The notes below the pieces were generated by a model that did no database searches, had not been told where the DNA came from, and worked only from the letters and a program-made list of their open reading frames with translations. This document shows positions 1 through 4,692 of a stretch of DNA of 7,995 nt, one piece after another. Within the stretch, counting starts at the first letter, position 1, and each line of letters begins with the position of its first letter. The DNA comes from Treponema sp. (GTDB lineage: Bacteria > Spirochaetota > Spirochaetia > Treponematales > Breznakiellaceae): positions 1-7,995 of the forward strand of contig JAIRRU010000197.1 of NCBI GenBank assembly GCA_031255815.1. The letters run 5' to 3'. The position numbers and the translations under genes are program-made.

Positions 1-1191
1 GAAGAAGCCGGAACCGCCCCTCCGGCAAAGGGGAACCTTGTCGTGGCGGCCCGGGTGGACGGCCTGAAACGAACCCGCCCCCGGGTGGCCCAGGCGGCGC
101 TCCGGAAATTCATCGGACAGGACGCGGAGCGCATAGACCTAAACGATGTGCGGGCGGCCATTCTGGACACGGGGATCCTGGAGCCGCTGGAAGTGGAGAT
201 CCTTGAAACGGAAGGGGGCAGCCTGATCCGGGCGGAGGTTCAGGATAAGTGGTCTATCTTCCCCATCCCCATCTTCTTTATCGGATCCGGCGAATTCCAG
301 GCCGGCGCGGCCTTTTACGATGCCAACAGCCTGGGCCTTAACCACAAAACCGCCCTCATGGGGATGTACCAGCAGGAAGGCTGGATGGTCTACGGCATGT
401 ACGCCGCCCCCCCGGGCGGGAAAGGGCTTCCCGGCTGGAGCCTCTCCGGGGCCTTTTCCCGGAGCAGGAGGGAGGATCAGGATCAGAAACAGGAAGAAAC
501 CCTGCGGCGTTTCAACCTGGATTCCTTAAGCGCCGCAGCTTCCCTTAACTACCGGTTTACCGACACCCTGGGCGCTTCCCTGCGTTTCGGCTACGCGGGC
601 CGCTTCCTCCGGGAAACCGAAGAGCCCCTGCGGGCCCCCGAGAAGGACGCCCAGGGCCTGCGGATGGGGGCTGAATTGTCCCTCAGAAAGACCAGTTGGG
701 ACGGCTACTTTCTCTCGGAGAAAAGCGCCTCCCTGGCCTACGCCTGGTTTCTCGGCCTCGGCTCTCCCTCGTTCCATTCCCTGAGCTTCGACGGAACCCT
801 GCAGCATTCCGTTTTTCCCGGGTTCAGAACCGATCTCCGCGGCAGCCTGGCCTACGATCCCGGGGCGGGGGTTCTGTTCGAGTCCGGCCCCGGCAGGGCC
901 AGGGTAAATATCCTTCCCCGCTCTTTCTCCGCCCGGCACTACGCGGGCCTTTCCCTGGGGCTGGAGAAGTACCTCTGCAAATTTTCCTTCGGAACCCTTT
1001 CGCTGCTCGCCGCCTGGCAGACGGCCTACTCCTACGGCTCCATTCTGGAGGGGCAGTTCGATCAGGGCCCCGCCGCCGCCGTCTCCCTCTACCTGAGCAA
1101 GCTTGCCATCCCCGCCCTGGGCGGCGGGCTGGCGTACAACCTTACCCGTGAAAAATTCCAGTTCTACTTCAGCATCGGCATGAGCTTTTAA
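1..1191 (+). CDS. Outer-membrane POTRA/beta-barrel protein (Omp85/BamA-TamA-like), 5' partial
   Basis: The reading frame is open from the first base, and a conserved strand (VVAARVDGLKRT) begins at visible residue 14, so the true start and probably a signal peptide lie just outside the window. The GTG at 43 is internal to that strand and is not a likely start. Visible residues 14-90 read like a single POTRA domain: G-L-K-R-T, then L-x-x-x-G, a D-T-G-I-L turn, and an ending of the form V-x-D-K-W-S-I-F-P-I-P. The rest, about 300 residues, is rich in alternating aromatic and small residues, as expected for a transmembrane beta-barrel, and ends in F-Y-F-S-I-G-M-S-F. A C-terminal phenylalanine is the usual signal for insertion by the BAM machinery. 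In the known family such proteins insert or export proteins or lipids at the outer membrane. With one POTRA and a short barrel it is smaller than BamA, so it is more likely an accessory Omp85-like protein. The exact substrate is unknown. Confidence 0.75.
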   Translation, partial: EEAGTAPPAKGNLVVAARVDGLKRTRPRVAQAALRKFIGQDAERIDLNDVRAAILDTGILEPLEVEILETEGGSLIRAEVQDKWSIFPIPIFFIGSGEFQAGAAFYDANSLGLNHKTALMGMYQQEGWMVYGMYAAPPGGKGLPGWSLSGAFSRSRREDQDQKQEETLRRFNLDSLSAAASLNYRFTDTLGASLRFGYAGRFLRETEEPLRAPEKDAQGLRMGAELSLRKTSWDGYFLSEKSASLAYAWFLGLGSPSFHSLSFDGTLQHSVFPGFRTDLRGSLAYDPGAGVLFESGPGRARVNILPRSFSARHYAGLSLGLEKYLCKFSFGTLSLLAAWQTAYSYGSILEGQFDQGPAAAVSLYLSKLAIPALGGGLAYNLTREKFQFYFSIGMSF

Positions 1192-1208
1192 GCCGGGAAA
1201 ACGGGAAA

Positions 1209-1227
1209 GGCCCGGTCAAACCTGGCC
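1209..1227. terminator. Weak hairpin between convergent genes
   Basis: A stem of seven pairs with one mismatch (GGCCCGGT / ACCTGGCC, loop CAA) sits between the barrel gene and the convergent glycosyltransferase and overlaps the latter's stop codon at 1216-1218. It could help end transcripts from both sides. There is no U-run on either strand, so an intrinsic terminator is not demonstrated. Confidence 0.25.
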
Positions 1228-2478
1228 GGGAACATCCACTTCGCTCCCCTTCCAGTCGGTCTTTATGCCCAGGTAACCCATCACCGTCATGGCGGTCATG
1301 TAAAAGGGCATAAAGATCAGCTCGGGAAGCCAGAGGAGGGGTGAAGGGGGAAGCGAGGATGCCGCCCCTTCTCGGGAAAGCCTCCGGCGGCGGGCAACGC
1401 AGAGTGAGCCGGCGGTGTTTTCCAGCATCACGATAAAGACCCACGCGGGCAGGGGCCAGAGTTTCGGCAGCAGGGGAAGGAGGGGAAGGGCGAAAATCCC
1501 CGTGGAGATAATCAGCATGAGTACCGTGTAGTTGATCCTGGTTACCGGTTCGGGACTGAAAAGCCCGCCGTTGTTCCAGCGCAGGGTCTGATTAACGAAA
1601 CTCCGCCAGGATTTTTCCGCCCCGGTAAACACGTGGGTCTCCCAGCCAATGGCGGAACGCACCGTATAGGCCGTGGAAGAGCGGATGCTGGAAACCAGGG
1701 CGGCGTCTTCCGTAGGGGACGGGGGCACGGCGCCGTAACCGCCCGCCGCTTCCAAACAGGCCCGCCGGAGGATCAGGTTGTTCCCGAAGCCTCCCCCGGC
1801 GGCCCCCAGCCCCGCCGCCCCCGCCAGGTACAGGTAACGCACGATATGGTCGTAACACTGATACGAATAGAAAAAGCCCCGGCCTTCTTTTTTCTTGAAT
1901 ACCGGCGCGATAATCGCCCCTGTTTTTTCATCCGCCATCCCCTCCACCATGGCCCGGATCCAGCCGGGCGGAACCTGGCAGTCGGCGTCGGTAAAAAGCA
2001 GGAACTCCCCTCCCGCCGCGCCGATCCCTTGGCCCAGGGCGTACTGCTTGTGATTCGGCCCGGGATTCTCCTTCAGGGTAAGGATCTTTACGTTCCGCCG
2101 CCCCGCCGCAAACCGGGCAAGCATGGCGGCGCTTCCGTCGCCGGATCGGTCGTCCACAAAGATAAACTCCGCCCGCGGGTAATCCTGGAGGGCAAGGCTC
2201 TCCAGCAGCCCCGCCATGCGGCCCTCCTCGTTGTGGACCGGGACAAGCACCGAAACCAAGGGCTCCCGGCCGGCCTCCCCTGCCGCCGGATCAGCGCCCT
2301 TCCCGCGGGCGGCTTCCGCCCCGCCCTGCCCCGCCGCCTTCCGGGCAGCCAGGGCGCGGGCCCGCCTTTCCCGCCGCCACTCCAGAAAAACCCCCGCCAT
2401 CAGGGCGCTCTGCAAGCTTACGAAAAAAATCCCGTGCCCAAAGCGCAGGATGCCGAATAAAAGCCGCCATACACCCAT
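1216..2478 (-). CDS. Membrane-associated family-2 glycosyltransferase
   Basis: A 420-residue GT-A fold glycosyltransferase that should transfer a sugar from a nucleotide donor to an envelope acceptor at the cytoplasmic face of the membrane. Order along the protein: a hydrophobic N-terminal segment (about residues 7-32), a charged Ala/Gly/Arg-rich linker (36-72), then the catalytic core. The core begins V-S-V-L-V-P-V-H-N-E-E (75-85) and carries the nucleotide-binding D-D (109-110), the metal-binding D-A-D (164-166), a T-E-D (256-258) that fits the catalytic base, and Q-T-L-R-W (297-301), which matches the QxxRW motif of membrane GT2 enzymes. Hydrophobic segments near 317-338, 343-358 and 383-403 suggest a C-terminal membrane anchor. 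The start ATG at 2478 is preceded by AAGGGGG about ten bases upstream; a second purine run, GAAGGG, lies two bases from the ATG. The donor and acceptor cannot be read from sequence. The gene stands alone on its strand and no polysaccharide cluster is visible. Confidence 0.85.
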   Translation of the reverse strand: MGVWRLLFGILRFGHGIFFVSLQSALMAGVFLEWRRERRARALAARKAAGQGGAEAARGKGADPAAGEAGREPLVSVLVPVHNEEGRMAGLLESLALQDYPRAEFIFVDDRSGDGSAAMLARFAAGRRNVKILTLKENPGPNHKQYALGQGIGAAGGEFLLFTDADCQVPPGWIRAMVEGMADEKTGAIIAPVFKKKEGRGFFYSYQCYDHIVRYLYLAGAAGLGAAGGGFGNNLILRRACLEAAGGYGAVPPSPTEDAALVSSIRSSTAYTVRSAIGWETHVFTGAEKSWRSFVNQTLRWNNGGLFSPEPVTRINYTVLMLIISTGIFALPLLPLLPKLWPLPAWVFIVMLENTAGSLCVARRRRLSREGAASSLPPSPLLWLPELIFMPFYMTAMTVMGYLGIKTDWKGSEVDVPGQV

Positions 2479-2493
2479 AGCCCTTCAGCCCCC

Positions 2494-2522
2494 TTGATTT
2501 TTCCGCCGCGAACCGCTAAGCT
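2494..2522 (+). promoter_or_regulatory. Candidate sigma70 promoter for tRNA-Ala
   Basis: TTGATT, a 17-base spacer and TAAGCT place a transcription start about six bases before the tRNA. The -35 box is good and the -10 box is poor (three of six), so the call rests mainly on spacing and position. Confidence 0.35.
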
Positions 2523-2535
2523 CAAGCCCGTCCGC

Positions 2536-2608
2536 GGGGAATTAGCTCAGTTGGTAGAGCGATAGGTTCGCAATCTATAGGCCGGGGGTTCGAATCCCCC
2601 ATTCTCCA
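2536..2608 (+). tRNA. tRNA-Ala (anticodon CGC)
   Basis: A complete 73-base cloverleaf can be folded by eye. The acceptor arms GGGGAAT and ATTCTCC pair over seven positions including a G3-U70 wobble, the main alanine identity element. The D stem is GCTC/GAGC, the anticodon stem ATAGG/TCTAT (last pair G-U), and the T stem GGGGG/CCCCC with loop TTCGAAT. The loop TTCGCAA gives anticodon CGC at 2569-2571, reading the alanine codon GCG, which is common in the neighbouring GC-rich genes. The discriminator base is A2608. CCA is not encoded, since AAT follows, so it must be added after transcription. Confidence 0.96.
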
Positions 2609-2691
2609 AATTCCCGTTCCCTCTTTTGTTTCACCGGAAACGAAGCTTCCCGCCGGATGGGTTTTGAACAAGCGCAAAAAACAAACGGTAC

Positions 2692-2767
2692 GGCGCCGGG
2701 AAAGAACAGCCTCTGCCGGGCCGGGCTTTCCCCTTCCGGCATATGCGGATCCTTCCGGCCCGGCGCC
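2692..2767. repeat. Nested inverted repeat in the tRNA-pta intergenic region
   Basis: GGCGCCGGG (2692-2700) pairs perfectly with CCCGGCGCC (2759-2767), and inside it TGCCGG (2714-2719) pairs with CCGGCA (2736-2741). Read on the - strand, this structure lies about 50 bases after the pta stop. It is followed within about ten bases by GTTTGTTTTTT, so it may act as the real 3' end of the pta transcript. Bases 2609-2691 show no gene or other clear structure. Confidence 0.45.
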
Positions 2768-2775
2768 CCTTATTC

Positions 2776-2816
2776 AGTGTCTGTCCGCAAAGTAACCGAC
2801 TTTGCGGACAGACACT
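2776..2816. repeat. Perfect 18-bp hairpin overlapping the pta stop codon
   Basis: AGTGTCTGTCCGCAAAGT (2776-2793) and its exact reverse complement (2799-2816) are separated by the five bases AACCG. The right arm covers two bases of the pta stop codon (2815-2817). No U-run follows on either strand, so this is not a standard intrinsic terminator. It may block 3' exonucleases or be a dispersed palindromic repeat of this genome. Confidence 0.8.
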
Positions 2817-3849
2817 ATTTAGCCCGGGAAAGGGTAACCGCGGCGGTAGTTACGATGTCTTCAACCGAAGCGCCCCGGGACAGATCGCTTATCGGCTTGG
2901 CAAAGCCCTGGAGAAAGGGGCCGAAGGCTTCGGCCTTGCCCAGGCGCTGCACCAGTTTGTAGCCGATATTCCCCGCCCCGAGATCGGGAAATATCAGGGT
3001 GTTCACCTTCCCCTTTACGGGGCTTCCCGGAGCCTTCTTGTCGGTTACCGAAGGAACCAGGGCGGTGTCGGCCTGGAGTTCCCCGTCAAAGAGGAAGCCC
3101 GGATTCCGGGATTTAAGGATCTCCACGGCGCTCTGCACCTTGCTTACGCTGTCGTGCCGGGCGGAACCCTTGGTGGAAAAGGACAGGAGGGCCGCTACCG
3201 GCTCCGCTCCCAGGAATTCCCTGCAGGACTGGGCGGCGCTCTGGGCGATATCCGCAAGCTGTTCCGCCGTGGGATCCGGCACCACCGCGCAGTCGCTGAA
3301 TATCAAAGCGCCCCCCGCCCCCCAGGAGGGATCCAGGTTAGCCATAACAAAGCAGGAGGACGCGGTTTTAAGGCCCGGCACGGTGCCGATAATGGCGAGC
3401 CCCGCCCGCAGTACGTCTCCGGTAGTGTTTTCCGCCCCGGCGACACTGACATCGGCATCCCCCTGGCGGACCATCATGGCCCCCCAGCGCAGGGGCGCGA
3501 GGATGTCCTTCTTGGCCTGTTCAGCCGTTATCGGGTTGAGCACCTCCTGGCCCCTGGCCTTTTTCGCCTCTTCCTTGGCGTGGAGGAGCTCGTAGTAAGC
3601 CTGGGCGTATCTGTCCAAATGGGGGGAAAGCTCAGGGTTTTCGATGTTGATCCCCCCCAGATCCACCCCTTCCCGTCCGGCGATAATCTCGATTTCCGAT
3701 TCTTTTCCCACCAGGGTTACCGAAGAAGCCAGTTCCTCGTCCACAATGATCCGGGCAGCCTTGATAGTCCGGGGCTCGGCGCCCTCGGGAAGCGCCAGCT
3801 TTTTCTGCATCGACTTTGCCTTGGCCCGCATTTCTTTCACAAAATCCAT
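2815..3849 (-). CDS. pta: Phosphate acetyltransferase
   Basis: The product (344 residues, the usual length of the short Pta type) interconverts acetyl-CoA plus phosphate with acetyl phosphate plus CoA in the cytoplasm. With acetate kinase it yields ATP and acetate, or in acetogens it drains the Wood-Ljungdahl product. The whole protein is one PTA/PTB domain. Recognisable family blocks are [10 protein letters not shown] (18-27), [13 protein letters not shown] (134-146), [10 protein letters not shown] (221-230), D-G-E-L-Q-A-D (255-261), the [12 protein letters not shown] stretch (287-298) and G-P-F-L-Q-G-F with D-L-S-R-G (310-326). I chose the ATG at 3849 because AAGGAG ends seven bases before it. 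The in-frame ATG at 3876 would start inside a palindrome, without a comparable site. No ackA is adjacent, so acetate kinase must be encoded elsewhere. Confidence 0.95.
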   Translation of the reverse strand: MDFVKEMRAKAKSMQKKLALPEGAEPRTIKAARIIVDEELASSVTLVGKESEIEIIAGREGVDLGGINIENPELSPHLDRYAQAYYELLHAKEEAKKARGQEVLNPITAEQAKKDILAPLRWGAMMVRQGDADVSVAGAENTTGDVLRAGLAIIGTVPGLKTASSCFVMANLDPSWGAGGALIFSDCAVVPDPTAEQLADIAQSAAQSCREFLGAEPVAALLSFSTKGSARHDSVSKVQSAVEILKSRNPGFLFDGELQADTALVPSVTDKKAPGSPVKGKVNTLIFPDLGAGNIGYKLVQRLGKAEAFGPFLQGFAKPISDLSRGASVEDIVTTAAVTLSRAK

Positions 3850-3856
3850 AATGCCG

Positions 3857-3862
3857 CTCCTT
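3857..3862 (-). promoter_or_regulatory. Ribosome binding site of pta
   Basis: AAGGAG lies seven bases before the ATG at 3849 and decides the start. A palindrome begins directly on its upstream side, so a folded leader would stack against the site. Confidence 0.8.
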
Positions 3863-3902
3863 AAAGGCTTTCCCAAAACTCCGGCCTTTGGGAAACCGCC
3901 TT
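3863..3902. repeat. Palindromic repeat, copy 1, in the pta leader
   Basis: TTTCCCAAA (3869-3877) pairs with TTTGGGAAA (3887-3895) over a nine-base loop. The outer bases AAGGC and GCCTT extend the stem past a small bulge. A very similar copy lies in the same orientation at 4171-4216; both share the core AGGCTTTCCCAAAACT and end in GCCTTA. This copy falls in the 5' leader of pta, immediately before the Shine-Dalgarno. Confidence 0.75.
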
Positions 3903-3910
3903 AAATTATT

Positions 3911-3939
3911 GGAAAAGCGGGTTTTAGTCCGCTTTTTCC
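3911..3939. repeat. Hairpin upstream of pta
   Basis: GGAAAAGCGG (3911-3920) pairs with CCGCTTTTTCC (3929-3939) with one bulged T and an eight-base loop. On the + strand it ends in a T-run and could act as a terminator for leftward remnants. On the - strand it would lie in the pta leader if transcription starts near the candidate promoter just outside it. Confidence 0.5.
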
Positions 3940-3942
3940 TAG

Positions 3943-3981
3943 AGAATAGCGTAAAAGCCCCCCTTGCGCCACCCGGAAAAT
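3943..3981 (-). promoter_or_regulatory. Candidate promoter for pta
   Basis: On the - strand TGGCGC, 17 bases and TATTCT lie about 100 bases before the pta start. The -10 box is fair (five of six to TATAAT if TATTCT is accepted as a variant) but the -35 box is weak. It is placed mainly because no better match was seen in this interval; boundaries are approximate. Confidence 0.2.
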
Positions 3982-4170
3982 CAGCGGTTCCCAGCTTGGC
4001 CCCCCCGCCGCTGACGAAACCCCCGCCCCGAACAGGGTTTCCGCGTTGACCGGGAATATACGAAGAAATATACCGATCAGGATATTTATCGCGTAAGAAA
4101 AAGCCTGACGTACTTTGATGATATTCCCCTTTTGGAACCGCTTCTTGCCCCAGGAGAAAATTGCGTTTAC

Positions 4171-4216
4171 ATAAGAGGCTTTCCCAAAACTTCAGCTTTT
4201 GGGAAAGCTGCCTTAT
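4171..4216. repeat. Palindromic repeat, copy 2
   Basis: GCTTTCCCAAAA (4178-4189) pairs perfectly with TTTTGGGAAAGC (4197-4208) over a seven-base loop. ATAAG (4171-4175) and CTTAT (4212-4216) extend the stem after small bulges. It is the second direct copy of the palindrome in the pta leader and it directly abuts the flanking repeat that begins at 4214. Confidence 0.8.
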
Positions 4217-4290
4217 TCGTAGCGAAGGGTTTGATACCCGGGAACCCGCTCACCGGTTCGCGGGGGAGCTCCAGGGCGAGGTTGTTGATT
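4214..4290. repeat. Left flanking repeat of the lipoprotein region
   Basis: The outer end (4214-4238, beginning TATTCGTAGCGAAGGGTTT) matches the reverse complement of 7971-7995 in 24 of 25 bases. The inner end, CAGGGCGAGGTTGTTGATT (4272-4290), is an exact reverse complement of 7878-7896. Between them CCCGGGAACC and GGTTCGCGGG form a ten-pair stem with one mismatch around CGCTCACC, unlike the middle of the right copy. Shared ends with a divergent palindromic middle suggest two members of a dispersed repeat family. Confidence 0.8.
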
Positions 4291-4330
4291 TAGACAAAAA
4301 AATTTGAACAAAAAAATACGGCGGGCTCTA

Positions 4331-4440
4331 TTTATGTTTTTTTATTAAATTTTTTTGTTTTTGCAGTTATTTAAAGTGTTTATGTTTTTTATATTAATCT
4401 TTTTTGTAGTTATTTAAGGCGTTTATGTTTTTTATTAAGA
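4331..4440. repeat. AT-rich imperfect tandem repeats
   Basis: Three units start with TTTATGTTTTTT at 4331, 4379 and 4422 (periods 48 and 43). Each continues to an ATTAA, and the first two share GTTATTTAA followed by G before the next unit begins. The tract lies 80-190 bases before the lipoprotein promoter. It could act as an UP-like or protein-binding region, or could change length by slippage. Bases 4294-4330 and 4441-4521 hold nothing else recognisable. Confidence 0.6.
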
Positions 4441-4521
4441 AATTAGCGGTTTTTTTTCCAAAATTTCGTTTCATAGGAAATAAAGTTTCCCTGTCAACCG
4501 GGTCTTGGAACAATATCTTTG

Positions 4522-4550
4522 TTGAAAAAATTAGTAATACGTGTTATATT
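4522..4550 (+). promoter_or_regulatory. Sigma70-type promoter of the lipoprotein gene
   Basis: TTGAAA (4522-4527), a 17-base spacer and TATATT (4545-4550) make the best promoter match in the window. The predicted start of transcription is near 4557, leaving a leader of about 136 nt before the chosen start codon. Confidence 0.7.
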
Positions 4551-4568
4551 AATCACGAGCTTCGTGTA

Positions 4569-4614
4569 GTTTTTCGTGTTAGAGGCGAAAAACACCCGAA
4601 AGGCCGGGCCTTTC
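4569..4614 (+). promoter_or_regulatory. Structured 5' leader with two hairpins
   Basis: GTTTTTCG (4569-4576) pairs with CGAAAAAC (4586-4593) over nine bases, and GAAAGGC (4598-4604) pairs with GCCTTTC (4608-4614) over three. Both are perfect and lie between the predicted transcription start and the start codon. No U-run follows the second stem and I do not recognise a known riboswitch. The stems could stabilise the mRNA or respond to a regulator. Confidence 0.5.
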
Positions 4615-4677
4615 CTTGCCGCGTAAGGAGCGGTATAGCGGGGAAAGGCGTGTATGTCAAAACAGCGCGATAGTTTC

Positions 4678-4683
4678 AGGAGG
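4678..4683 (+). promoter_or_regulatory. Ribosome binding site of the lipoprotein gene
   Basis: AGGAGG ends nine bases before the ATG at 4693. It makes 4693 the best start: the ATG at 4687 is only three bases away and the one at 4699 is fifteen away. The upstream in-frame ATG at 4654 has only a weaker GGAAAGG and would put 13 extra residues before the signal peptide. Confidence 0.75.
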
Positions 4684-4692
4684 ACTATGTTT

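Larger units (their letters stand above)
4015..4293 (+). pseudogene. Start-less remnant open frame
   Basis: Frame 1 is open from just after a TGA at 4012 to a TAG at 4291, about 92 codons, with no ATG or GTG. The segment D-R-E-Y-T-K-K-Y-T-D-Q-D-I-Y followed by R-V-R-K-S-L-T-Y-F-D-D-I-P-L-L (about 4048-4134) has the composition of a real protein. Its S-L-T-Y-F-D-D resembles the C-terminal part of nucleotidyltransferase AbiEii-type proteins; this is a weak resemblance from memory only. The last 40 codons run through the palindrome at 4171 (reading G-F-P-K-T-S-A-F-G-K-A-A) and the flanking repeat at 4214, so that tail is repeat-derived. The most likely reading is the 3' scrap of a gene truncated when the repeats arrived. 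Chance open frame in GC-rich DNA is the alternative; the opposite strand is also open over much of this interval. Confidence 0.35.

Noticed and set aside
1633..2460. + strand open frame of 275 codons opposite the glycosyltransferase
   Set aside because: The - strand frame carries all GT2 motifs in order. The + strand product is Arg/Pro/Gly-rich with no motif, as expected of a shadow.
2743..3864. Long + strand open frame of 373 codons
   Set aside because: It lies antisense to pta, whose protein matches its family along the whole length with a clear ribosome binding site. The + strand translation has no recognisable domain and is an effect of GC-rich codon use.
3850..3876. Upstream in-frame ATG for pta at 3876
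   Set aside because: It would add nine residues encoded inside a palindromic repeat and lacks the AAGGAG that serves the ATG at 3849.
4046..4074. TTGACC-17-TATACC on the + strand, a good-looking promoter
   Set aside because: No gene follows it within about 600 bases. The two hairpin repeats lie between it and the lipoprotein gene, which has a better promoter of its own. It may be chance in AT-richer remnant DNA.
4331..4440. CRISPR array
   Set aside because: The three AT-rich units are imperfect, differ in period and have no unique spacers between conserved repeats. No cas gene is present.
4579..4650. Resemblance of the leader to a cyclic-di-GMP (GEMM) riboswitch
   Set aside because: Fragments such as GGCGAAA, CCCGAAAGG and GGTATAGCGGGG recall the consensus, but the conserved GGACGCAAAGC core is absent and the spacing does not fit.
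4654..4692. Upstream in-frame ATG for the lipoprotein at 4654
   Set aside because: It would put 13 polar residues before an otherwise normal lipoprotein signal peptide, while AGGAGG sits nine bases before the ATG at 4693.
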